Source: Nostoc piscinale CENA21
Lineage (GTDB): Bacteria; Cyanobacteriota; Cyanobacteriia; Cyanobacteriales; Nostocaceae
Assembly (NCBI RefSeq): GCF_001298445.1
Contig: NZ_CP012036.1
Coordinates: forward strand, 286,031-350,030
Direction: 5' to 3'
Length of the DNA stretch: 64,000 nt
The notes under the pieces are model-generated. The model was not told the origin of the DNA. It did no database searches and saw only the letters and a program-made list of their open reading frames with translations. The translations under genes were made by a program, and so were the position numbers. Below are positions 47,479 to 56,948 of the stretch, piece after piece. Positions within the stretch are counted from its first letter, which is position 1; each line of letters starts with the position of its first letter.

Positions 47479-49029
47479 TCAAATTACTAAAGGTTCTAGT
47501 TGATAATTGTGCCACTGGCGTTGATACCATTCAGCGACTAAAGGTCGGACGATAAATTTCGGACGACCTTCGCCTGTGACATCAATTCGCAAGCATGAAT
47601 AGGGACGGCGTTTTTCTGAACCATGACCGTTACGACCAACATATAAATGCGATCGCGCAATTAATTTATCTCCCTCGACTAAATCAGCACCTTCAGTTCG
47701 TTGTCGGCGCAAACTAAACCCACTTCCGCCACACACAATCCAGTTAATTGCCGAGTCTGCGTGTCCAGTGTTATATGTTTGCAGATATTCTAAACAATGA
47801 GCATGGCCGTTTAATACCAAATCCACTACAGCACGACCTTGAGTTACATCACCCAATGTTTCTGCTACGGCGTTGAAAACTTCCCGCAAGCGACTGCGAA
47901 TTGCTAGGGTTTGTGCTTGTTGCCATTTAGTTGCTTCCGTAACATAGGGAGGATGATGGAAATAAATCACCCGTCCCCGCACTTGGGAATTCTGCCAAGA
48001 TGCAATTAACCTTTGTTTTAGCCATTCCAACTGTTCTACATCGGTGTGGGTGGCTTGTTGTGGTGCTAATTGTTTGTCAATATCAACTACCAATTCTTCA
48101 ATTTGCGACAACTTGACGTATAAATCATCCAGATATTCGGCTTCGTGGGGATTATCTGGATTTAGTTTGCTGGATGTTTCTAGAATTTGCTGTTTTTCTT
48201 GTTCAAATTCTTGGCGACGTTGTTCTAAGTTTTTCCGTTGTGCGTCGCCTTCGGCGGTTTGAGGGAGTGATGGCGGATCGTTGAAAGTATTGGAATCTAA
48301 AGCAAAGAAGTCAATTCCACCATAACGAAAACTATAATAGCGATTTGGCAGACGGGTAAATTTTCCTGGCTGATAAGACAGACAGCGACCTGTATCTGTG
48401 TTGGCGGTGTAGTATGTGTCTAAATGTTGGTCTAAATCGCCAGGAAACTTCAACTTACAGAGATAATCAAGAAATGCTTTGGCGTAAGCTTCACCTGTTC
48501 CTGAACCATGTAAACCCACATCTAAATCTAAGCGCGATCGCAATAAGCGGCGAATTGGTAATGTTGTAATTGATAATAAGTTCAAGACTAGAGGTAAACC
48601 GTAATAATCGTGATTTCCCGGTACAGGCAAAATCGGTACCCGAAAAGTCATCTTGTCGTAGGCAATTTTTTGCGGAAAATCACCACCAACCAGATATTCT
48701 TTATAAGGTCGAATAAAGTTTTGCTGATAATACTCACTGGAACCCACTAAGTAAATGACATCGCCTGTATGCAGCATAAAGCGACAATCATCAAGATGAG
48801 GTAATGTGAGTTGTGCTACTTGTCTTTGGGGGTTTTGTCCACCATGTCTCCCTGAACCGCTATCTCCGACTACCAAAAACGAAAATTCAGGATGATCAGC
48901 TTGACCATCTTCTAGCATTAACTGAGTTTGGTCAATACCGCGCCGTTTGATTAACGGATCTTGCCAGCGAACACGCTGGTTCATCTTCTGAATTTTTTTG
49001 GCGATCGCTGGATCAGAAACAAGCTTCAA
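47479..49029 (-). CDS. Calcineurin-like metallophosphoesterase
   Basis: 516 residues. Di-metal motifs in order: FLVVGDSGSGRHG (D...), HTGDVIYLVG (GD), LPVPGNHDYYG (GNHD), VIYFHHPPY (HH), DLVLNGHAHCLE (GHAH). Between the first and last blocks is a long helical insertion with EEKQQ-type coiled coil (about 290-340). No signal peptide. The substrate is unknown. Confidence 0.85.
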   Translation of the reverse strand: MKLVSDPAIAKKIQKMNQRVRWQDPLIKRRGIDQTQLMLEDGQADHPEFSFLVVGDSGSGRHGGQNPQRQVAQLTLPHLDDCRFMLHTGDVIYLVGSSEYYQQNFIRPYKEYLVGGDFPQKIAYDKMTFRVPILPVPGNHDYYGLPLVLNLLSITTLPIRRLLRSRLDLDVGLHGSGTGEAYAKAFLDYLCKLKFPGDLDQHLDTYYTANTDTGRCLSYQPGKFTRLPNRYYSFRYGGIDFFALDSNTFNDPPSLPQTAEGDAQRKNLEQRRQEFEQEKQQILETSSKLNPDNPHEAEYLDDLYVKLSQIEELVVDIDKQLAPQQATHTDVEQLEWLKQRLIASWQNSQVRGRVIYFHHPPYVTEATKWQQAQTLAIRSRLREVFNAVAETLGDVTQGRAVVDLVLNGHAHCLEYLQTYNTGHADSAINWIVCGGSGFSLRRQRTEGADLVEGDKLIARSHLYVGRNGHGSEKRRPYSCLRIDVTGEGRPKFIVRPLVAEWYQRQWHNYQLEPLVI

Positions 49030-49166
49030 AACATTTTACTCCTACAAGACTGATGCACAAAGGATATTCGTTGAGATTGGGTGAAAGGGTGTAAGGGTAT
49101 AAGGGTGTTGAAGTCAGAAGGCAGAGTCTCTCTCATAAGCCTCCTGCCTCCTGCCTCCTGCCTTCT

Positions 49167-50156
49167 TTAACCTCCCGTTTCTTCCTCACTTTCTGGGGGA
49201 TTTTTCAATTCAATAACTAAATTTGGCAGTCCCTCAAGTTTTTCTGCTGGTTCAACTTCTTCTACTGTTGGTACAAAAACCCGCAAACCTGCTGGAACAC
49301 ACTTGACTTCTATCGGTGTTGTACCAACTATCTCACCATCCAAGACAACTTTTTGAACTGGGTCAGTGGTGATTTTAAATTGTTTAGCGCGGAGATAGCC
49401 AATATCATCTCGTTCGACTGCATTCCCGGAAGAAGCACTTTGAAATAAATGATATGTAGCAGCGATCGCTCCGGCTTTATTAACGGGAGCTACAATTGTG
49501 ACATCCAGTAATCCATCATCATAAATAATTCCACCAGGCCCTTGCGCCAAAACTGATGTCGGCGGTGCAGCATTAGCCACTGTCACGGCGGCGGCGCTAG
49601 TTTTAATTATTTTCTCCTCAGTCTCAATTTCAACATCAAAATTCTGTAATTCCCCTAGTTGCTGGAGTCCTGCCAAGATATAAGCAATAATTCCAAAGCG
49701 GTTTTTTGCTTCTCGGTTAGCTTTTTCTACAGTTTCCGCCTCAAAGCCCACACCTGCTAGTAAGATTAATGGGCGATCGTTGCAGTAAGCTACATCTACA
49801 TTGCGAGTTGCACCTTGTAAAATTGTTTGACAGGCCGCCTCAATAGTGTCGGGAATACCTAAAGCATTGGCAAAGGCATTGGCTGTTCCCCGCGAAATAA
49901 TGCCAAAGGGAATATTTGTATTAATGACTGCGGCTGCTGCTGCTGAAAGTGTACCATCACCACCAGAGGCGATAATCTCATCCACTCCGCGCTGAACTGC
50001 GTCATAAGCCAATTGATCAGCGCCGACTTCTTCGGTTGTGAAATGAATATCTAAGTCAATAGTTGGTTCTAATAATGCGCGAATCTCTAATAGTTCTTGT
50101 TCTGGGTTGCCTTGACCCGCTACTGGATTAAAAATGAGGCAGGCGGAACGATTCAT
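49167..50156 (-). CDS. YegS/DgkB-like diacylglycerol or lipid kinase
   Basis: 329 residues of the DAGK catalytic family: ACLIFNPVAGQGN, IIASGGDGTLSAAAAAVINTNIPFGIISRGTANAFANALGIP (GGDGT phosphate-binding motif), ILLAGVGFEAETV, and GPGGIIYDDGLLDVTIVAP. It phosphorylates a lipid or polyprenol using ATP; the exact lipid is unknown. Located next to the metallophosphoesterase on the same strand, 137 bases apart. Confidence 0.87.
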   Translation of the reverse strand: MNRSACLIFNPVAGQGNPEQELLEIRALLEPTIDLDIHFTTEEVGADQLAYDAVQRGVDEIIASGGDGTLSAAAAAVINTNIPFGIISRGTANAFANALGIPDTIEAACQTILQGATRNVDVAYCNDRPLILLAGVGFEAETVEKANREAKNRFGIIAYILAGLQQLGELQNFDVEIETEEKIIKTSAAAVTVANAAPPTSVLAQGPGGIIYDDGLLDVTIVAPVNKAGAIAATYHLFQSASSGNAVERDDIGYLRAKQFKITTDPVQKVVLDGEIVGTTPIEVKCVPAGLRVFVPTVEEVEPAEKLEGLPNLVIELKNPPESEEETGG

Positions 50157-50501
50157 AAAAGTTAAATTTTAAGCAGCGATCGCTAACATACCAAAATATT
50201 CCTATCATTCCTAGATGATCTTGACTTCTCTCTGACGACAGGTTTACTTCTGTTCCCTGTTCCCTGTTTCCTGTTCCCTACTCATGCCATAGCTTATACA
50301 TTAATCACACTTAATTTTGCTTAAATGTCTTAACTGTCTCAATTTAATTACTTAAATGTCTTAAATTTCCTTGAATGTTTTGACAAATACGCAGAAAATA
50401 TATCAGCATCAAAACTAAAATTATCAAGCATAAAAAAGCAAAAGTAAAGATAAATTAAAAATAAAGTTTTTCTATCAATATATTTATAAGGAGTCAAAAA
50501 A
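50157..50501. other. Intergenic region with TTAAATGTCTTAA repeats
   Basis: CTTAAATGTCTTAACTGTCTC and CTTAAATGTCTTAAATTTCC occur at about 50320-50375; the same words recur near 55110-55175. AT-rich, no gene. AAGGAG precedes the ATG at 50502, a good ribosome site for the next gene. Confidence 0.4.
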
Positions 50502-51164
50502 ATGGATATTGATAATATAGGTCAGATTTCTAAAAGAGACTTAGAAATAATTCAACTACATCAATTTCAACAACCTATTTATTGTTGTAATGTAACTGCG
50601 ATCGCCTACGCTTTGACGGCATTAGGATATTTAACAACTGTCGATGAAATTTTCTATGCCACCCAGCTGCCTATTGCCTCAGTTTTAGATGATGGTATGA
50701 CCTTAGCAGAAACCTACGACACCTGCAAAATATATATAGAAAGAAAAGGATTACCTTTATCAATTCGGATGGAGCATTTTGATAAGCCGAGTCTGACACT
50801 CGAAGCATTCATCCGCGAAGTTGAAACTGCTGTTTGTAATGAAAATGATGTCCACATTCTCAACTTCAATACTCGGATTGCTCATGAAAATCCTAGTTTA
50901 GAAGGTGGTCACTTCTCTTTACTAGCAGATTATGACCCCCAAACTCAAGAAGTCACCATTGCAGATACCAATCCCAAGCGATATACAAGGTTTTGGAAAT
51001 GTCCAATTCAACGGATGTATACTGCTTGCGTAGATAAAGATTCCTCCTCAAACCGCTCTCGCGGGATGATTGTACTCCGCAGATTGGAACCAGCCAAAAC
51101 AGGTAACGGCGCACTTCATCCATCCGAATTGGCTTTGAATGCTCTCCATGCAGAAAATAGCTAA
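50502..51164 (+). CDS. Phytochelatin-synthase family (peptidase C83-like) protein
   Basis: 220 residues. The Cys-His-Asp triad fits: Cys28 or Cys29 (QPIYCCNVTAIAYAL), His137 (EGGHFSLLADYD), Asp155 (TIADTNPKRYTRFW). The 18-residue His-Asp gap equals that of known phytochelatin synthases. Prokaryotic members mainly hydrolyse glutathione or gamma-Glu-Cys bonds rather than polymerise it. Strong Shine-Dalgarno (AAGGAG), and a terminator follows the stop codon. A second adjacent Cys is unusual and may matter for metal response. Confidence 0.78.
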   Translation: MDIDNIGQISKRDLEIIQLHQFQQPIYCCNVTAIAYALTALGYLTTVDEIFYATQLPIASVLDDGMTLAETYDTCKIYIERKGLPLSIRMEHFDKPSLTLEAFIREVETAVCNENDVHILNFNTRIAHENPSLEGGHFSLLADYDPQTQEVTIADTNPKRYTRFWKCPIQRMYTACVDKDSSSNRSRGMIVLRRLEPAKTGNGALHPSELALNALHAENS

Positions 51165-51210
51165 GTTTTGTTAATCAAGTCTCCTGAAAGTATCACCGAA
51201 ACAGCACTTT

Positions 51211-51239
51211 AACTCCTTCATTTATCTTGTGAAGGAGTT
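51211..51239 (+). terminator. Terminator of the phytochelatin-synthase-family gene
   Basis: A 9-bp perfect stem AACTCCTTC / GAAGGAGTT with an 11-base loop and a following ATTTTCT tract. Confidence 0.75.
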
Positions 51240-51424
51240 ATTTTCTATCTATAGCAAAGTGCTGATACCAAGTTGCAGTCAAAGATAGTAACCTGGGGTG
51301 CAAGTAGGGAGTAGGAATACTTTTGAAAGCAACTTAAGTAAGTCGGTGGGAAAAAACAAAACTAAGTTAAGAAAGGTAAACAAAGCTATAACCCTCTTCC
51401 CTCCTGCCTTCTGCCTTCTGCCTC

Positions 51425-54400
51425 CTAACTCTGACACAAAGAGCGATCGCTCTGTTCTAATTTTGTGTTAGTTTGCAAATAATTCTGCACCAGAGAGCAA
51501 GCATAACTCAAGGCATTTAATTTGAGAATGCGCGGTAAATTCCATAAAATTAGCGTGTTATCATCACCACCAGAAGCTAAAAAAAGTTCCGTCGCGGCTG
51601 ATGTCAATTTTACGAATACCTGCGGTATGTCCTCTGAGAGTTGTGATTTCTGTACCATCCAATTTCCAAAGTTTAATTGTGGCATCGATACTCCCGGAAG
51701 CTAGGATTTTGCTATCGGGAGTAAATGCAACTCCCCAAATTGCTGCTGTGTGACCTGTGAATGTTTGCAGTAATTTGCCGTCAATTGTCCACAATTTCAC
51801 AGTATTATCGCCACTACCAGTCGCCACCATTTTACCGTCGGGACTAAAAGCGGCTCGCCAAACTGCGGCTGTATGTCCGACTAAGGTTGTGCGTAATCTG
51901 CCATCCAATGTCCACAATTTAGCAGTACCATCACCACTGACAGACATCACCATTTTACCGTCGGGACTAAAAACCATTTGCCAAACTTCTGCTTGATGTC
52001 CTTTGAGAATCTGCGGTTGAGGCTGATTGCGATGCCATATTTGCGCTATTTTATCAACATTGGCCATAGCGATCGCTTGACTGTCAGGACTCAACACACC
52101 TGCTAAAAGTTTTCCCAGGGGATCTTGATAAGTGGCAACTAACTTGCCGTCTCGTTGCTGGAGTTTGATTTTATCACCATAAGTACGAAGGGCAATTAAC
52201 TTACCATTACGACTAAAGGAAACCTCAAAAATTGCCCCTCTAGATTCAGTAAAAGTTTGCAACAATTTACCTTGACTACTCCACAATTTAGCGGTGTTTT
52301 CATGACCAGCCGTCCCAACGATGGCACTATCTGAAGTGATATTTAATGACCAAATTCCCGATTTATGGGCAACGACTGACTTTTGAAAAGGGTTTTCACT
52401 CTGCCAAAGTCTGACAACATTTTCTGCACCCGCCGAAGCAATAAAGCTACCATCAGGACTAAAACTTACTCCCCAAACAGAGGCTATGTGGCCTTTGAGG
52501 GTTCTGAGTTCTGTACCATCAATACTCCAAAGTTTAATTGTTTTATCGAGACTAGCAGATGCAACAGTCTGACCATCAGGACTAAATGCTACCCCCCAAA
52601 CACCTGCACTATGACCTTGCAGCGTTTTATCCAGGCGATAGGTATGATTTTTAGGGTTACGTCGCCACAGTTTGACTGTTTTATCTTCACTAGCAGAAGC
52701 AATCATTTGACCGTCAGGACTGAAATCTAATGCAATTACCCAAGTACTATGACCTTTGAGGGTTTGCAGCAGTTTAGCGTTTTGCCAGTCTGCACCTGCT
52801 TTTTTCCAGATTTTGACTGTCCCATCTATGCTTGTGGCAGCCACAAGTTGACCATCGGGACTAAAGGCGACTCCCCAAAACCCCACTCGTTCACCAGAAA
52901 AAGTTTTGAGTAATGTACCGTCTTGCTTCCAGAGTTTTATGGTTCTGTCGAAACTGGCAGAGGCAATAGTCTGACCATCAGGACTAAAGGCGACTCCCCA
53001 AATGGAAGCATTGTGGCCTTTGAGTGTTTTTAATAAAGAGCCTGCATTTGTCCACAGTTTGACAGTGCCATCTTCACTTGCCGAGGCCAGCATCTGACCA
53101 TCAGGACTAAATTTGACGCATCTAACTGTGGCTGTGTGTCCTTTGAGTGTTGCAACTGCTTTACCGTCACGTCGCCAAAGTTTGATGGTTTTATCAACAC
53201 TGGCTGAGGCAATGAGAGAACTATCAGGACTGACATCGACTGCTAAAACTGCTGCTGTATGACCCCAAAAACGATTGTATTCATCTGCACCATACACAGC
53301 TTGTTCTAATACAGCATCAACTTGCTGTCCAATTTTAGGATTATTGGGACTGAATTTGCTGAGTTTTTGTTTGGCTTGGATGGCTGCTATCAGTGCATCC
53401 AAGCGGCGATTTGAGTCAAACATTCCCTCCGAAGCCGAGATTAAAGCCCGCATTTCGCTATTTTTGGCTTGCATTTCACTTTGTTTAGCTTGGCGGTACA
53501 ACATAAAAGTGCCTATACCCAAGCTAGTAGAAACAAATAAACCAATACAGACTGCAATTAATAAATATCTCTGTAATAAAGCAGTTTTCTTCTCCTGCGC
53601 CAACCTTGTTTCTATTTCCTTCACCCTTGCAGCTTCTAGGGCGGTTTGTACCTCATGCCGTTCGCATTCTTGACTGGCTACGAAAAATTGATAGTCCAAA
53701 TCGCTCAAACTTTTGCCTTGCGCCCAATTTTGCGCGTCTTTGAGTGCTTGTCCCCGCAATAACCGTGACTCATCTTGATAACCCGATAGCACCCAAGCAT
53801 TAAAAATTTGCGAGTAAGGCCGCAAATTATCTAACTGTCGTATTACCCATTGCTGATTAAACACAGAGTGATAAATCGGGTTTTTAATTTTGAGATAGCC
53901 GTCTTGTCTTTTAACTAAACCAGATAATAATAATTCTGTTTGTTCGCGGCTATCATTCAACGCGACTGGAGAGTTAAGTTGTTGTTCTTCAGCTTGCAAT
54001 ACTTGTTGATAAAGACCTAACAATCGTGCGGCTTTTTGTTCATCAAACAACAGGCGATCGCGGATTGTGCGAAGATGTCTGGTTCGTCTTTTGATTCCCA
54101 ATGTTGAATAATCTGCTTTTGAACGAGTTGTTCTACCCAATACCCTTCTGTACCTTGGGGTAAGTCAATTTTGCCATTTGCAGTTTCTGAGGCAATTTGC
54201 ACCACTAACTGACAGAGTTTTTGAGTTAAAAACGGTTGTCCACTCGTCCATTCCAGAATTTTTTGTAACACTATTAACGGTTGATTAACTACACCTTCTA
54301 ATCCACGCAGTAACGGTGTAGCTTCTTCTAACGTAAAACCATCTAATTCGATTGCTTGCCCAATATTAAAAGGTGTCCGACGCTTATCACTAATTAAATC

Positions 54401-54955
54401 CGCCGGACTAGCCACCCCAAACAAAGCAAAGCCTAAACGTTGATATTTGCGATCGTGCGCTCGTTGATTATAACAATGACGAATCCAAGCAAAAAAATCA
54501 TTTACTGAAAAACTTAAACTTAATAAACTATCAATTTCATCAATAAAAATCAAAATAGATTTATTTTCTGGAATAGATAGCAATACTTCCTCGACAAATT
54601 GATACAGTTTTTTGATTGGTGAAAGACCACTTTGTGTTTCCCACCAAGTTTTAAAATTCAATGTATCTTGGCAATTTAAGTTGTAAAAAAGACTCAGAAT
54701 AATTCCTTTATACCATTGCGCTGTTGTTGTATCTTCACTCCCTAAACGAGTTACATCCAAGTAAATACAACTGTAGCCTTCTTGTGTAAGATGATAACTT
54801 GTGCGATGTAATAAAGATGATTTTCCCATTTGACGGGAATTTAATACATAACAAAAATTGCCAGCTTTTAAGCTGGTATAAAGCTGTTCATCTGCTTTAC
54901 GAATAACATAGCTTGGATCATCACTAGGGAGACTACCACCAACTTGGTATTTCAT
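51425..54955 (-). CDS. AAA-like ATPase domain fused to WD40 repeats, two frameshifts
   Basis: About 1176 residues when repaired. The first ~310 residues form an AAA-like NTPase (NSRQMGKSSLLHRT Walker A; KSILIFIDEIDSLLSL Walker B). The next part has a membrane-like helix (YLLIAVCIGLFVSTSLGIGTFMLY), then about 13 WD40 repeats (GHTATVRCVKFSPDGQMLASAS... type). Break 1 near 54090: one base is missing (reads EPDIFAQS; expected EPEHLRTIRDRLL, restored by one extra A in CCAGACATC). Break 2 at the T7 run 51579-51585: nearly one base too many (GTFFSFWW; expected GTFLASGGDDNTLILWN), continuing to LCQS. Signalling or scaffold role inferred; target unknown. Confidence 0.82.
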
Positions 54956-55569
54956 ATTGCGGTAAGCATCTTCATAAGAAGACCGAAATTGAATTTAATG
55001 ATTAATTAATATTCTTAATAAAAATTCCTTGATTGAAAATATCTTACTAGAATTTGGCATAATTTTTTGCAAAATTGAGCTATCTTTAAAATTTCAATAT
55101 TCTTTAATTCTCTTAAATATCTTAAATGTCTTATCTGTCTAATATGCTTTTTATTGATGTTCTTAAATGTCTTATCTGTCCTGAAATAATGTTGCTAAAA
55201 ACAAAATTAAGCTAAGAACTCAGCACTCAGCATTCAGAATATATGGTAGGAAGCAGGAGGCAGGCTTTCGCTGTGAGCGTCAGCCGAACGGAGGTAAAAG
55301 TTTTATTATCCCTGGGTATTTAAGATTTCATAATTTCCTAACCTATCTGACTACTGCTATAAATTTATCAATCATTTAAGATGACTACTTTTGTTCAGCA
55401 AGTATAGCAATTTATTACAAAAAATAGAAAGCACTTGAGCAATAAATTAGGGGTGCAGTTATTAGCACCCCTACAAATCATCTATTTAGTTTTCAGACTG
55501 TTTACATTGGCATAATCCACAATAGATAATTCGTACCTTGTGATTAAACTACGAATTATCCATCATATA
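54956..55569. other. Intergenic region with repeated TTAAATGTCTTA words
   Basis: About 610 bases with no gene. TTAAATATCTTAAATGTCTTATCTGTCT and related words at 55110-55175 repeat motifs from 50320-50375. GGAAGCAGGAGGCAGG (55250-55264) belongs to the CTGCCTY heptamer family. Confidence 0.4.
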
Positions 55570-55998
55570 TTATCTTCTTCTGACCTTGGGAGGTCTGCGG
55601 TCTAGCAAATGCACAGCTGCACCAGCTGCTGCACCATTAAGACCATTTTTCAACGTATTTCGACAACCGCCAGTAACAGCACCACCTACTACACCAGCGC
55701 CTGCGCCTACACCAGCATCTCGAACGATACTACGTCCGTTAACTCTTCTGTCGCTTCTGGTTCTTAAACCGTTAGCACCATTAACAGCCGCACCAGCCAA
55801 CGCACCGGTAGCTGCATTATTTAAGAAAGAACCGCAACCTGTTAATGCTCCAGTTACGGCGCTAGCACCAGCACCAATTGCCGCATTATTTAAGACTCTA
55901 TCATCAGCAGCAGCAGGCTGAGATGGAATCAGGCTGACGCTGGTTAAACTAACAGCCATTAAACCAGGTAAGAATGCACGTTTTAGGATGTGTTGCAT
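55570..55998 (-). CDS. Exported glycine-zipper-like protein (about 142 aa)
   Basis: From the ATG at 55998 (AGAGGG ribosome site seven bases upstream) the signal peptide is MQHILKRAFLPGLMAVSLTSV... ending PAAA-DD. The body is two Gly/Ala-rich zipper blocks (AAIGAGASAVTGALTGCGSFLNNAATGALAGAAVNG; GAGAGVVGGAVTGGCRNTLKNGLNGAAAGAAV), ending in a basic DRRPPKVRRR tail. Glycine zippers form tightly packed membrane helices; the family role is unknown. Confidence 0.75.
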   Translation of the reverse strand: MQHILKRAFLPGLMAVSLTSVSLIPSQPAAADDRVLNNAAIGAGASAVTGALTGCGSFLNNAATGALAGAAVNGANGLRTRSDRRVNGRSIVRDAGVGAGAGVVGGAVTGGCRNTLKNGLNGAAAGAAVHLLDRRPPKVRRR

Positions 55999-56392
55999 GG
56001 GTAGTACCCTCTGAAAAATCAAACGATTGGTGAACAACTAAATATTAAGTGCGATCGCTAACCCTTTTTTATTCTAGACAACAGCAATATTATCTCTGTT
56101 CAAGACATCATTGATAATGACATACACACAAATATGATGACATCTACTAAAAGTTAGGAATTGTAACTTTCAAATCAGGCAAAAAGCAACAGTTAAGAGG
56201 GTTTGATTTTTATTTAAACGGTTCGGTTATTCCCACCTGTTTTGCTGAGTTAAAACTTGGTTGATTAACTTAGGGACAATAAATAAACTGACACACTGAC
56301 AGCAAAAATTGAATATGTAGAGCAAAAATCAGAGTTCAAAAATCAAGAGAAAATATTCTGATTCTTGAATTCTGACCGAGCAATTTTCTAAG
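55999..56392. other. Intergenic region
   Basis: No gene seen; one GCGATCGC palindrome near 56051. Nothing else is recognised. Confidence 0.4.
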
Positions 56393-56662
56393 TTAAAAAG
56401 CTTGAATCCACTCTTTGATAGAGTATTCTGTCCAAATACCGTTTTGCCAATAAGGGTCATTTTCAATTAATTGGCGGACAGTGGCTTCGTCTTCAGCTTC
56501 GTAAATTCCAAAAACCTTGGTGATATCTTTGGTGGGGCCGATGGTAATTAACACACCAGATTCTTTTTGTTTGGCTAAACCATCTAAATGGGCTTGACGG
56601 TAAGGAGCACGTTTTTCTAAAACGTCGTCGCAGTAAGTTCCCCAGAGTACGTATTTGGGCAT
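56393..56662 (-). CDS. YciI-like protein
   Basis: 89 residues from the ATG at 56662 (MPKYVLWGTYCDDVLEKRAPYRQAHLDGLAKQKESGVLITIGPTKD...). The YciI family is a dimeric ferredoxin-like fold with a conserved His (RQAHLDGL) and a PYWQNGIW-type tail; members are often dechlorinase/muconolactone-related by fold, but this function is unproven. An in-frame TTG at 56668 is an alternative start. Confidence 0.8.
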   Translation of the reverse strand: MPKYVLWGTYCDDVLEKRAPYRQAHLDGLAKQKESGVLITIGPTKDITKVFGIYEAEDEATVRQLIENDPYWQNGIWTEYSIKEWIQAF

Positions 56663-56948
56663 AGTCAATCAATTAAAAATGCAAATTTCACAATGAATAG
56701 TAAGCGAAAACGGGTCAAAATTATATAGTCGTCTATGAAGGCAGGAGTTAAGAGGCAGGAGGAAAACTGATTCCTAACTCCGCCTGTGAGATGATGTTCA
56801 AGGGTTTAAGACTTCACTGAACTTTCGTGAGAGTGGCTATTGTTCTGGAGGAGGCAGAATATTTTTATATTGCGTTAGCTTCCCGCAGAGTACAAAGCCT
56901 CCTGCCTTCTGCCTTCTGCCTCCTTCAAGGCTCATCACTACTAAATTT
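56663..56948. repeat. Gap with heptamer repeats
   Basis: GCAGGAGTTAAGAGGCAGG (about 56740) and GCCTCCTGCCTTCTGCCTTC (56896-56922), members of the CTGCCTY heptamer family. No gene seen. Confidence 0.45.
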
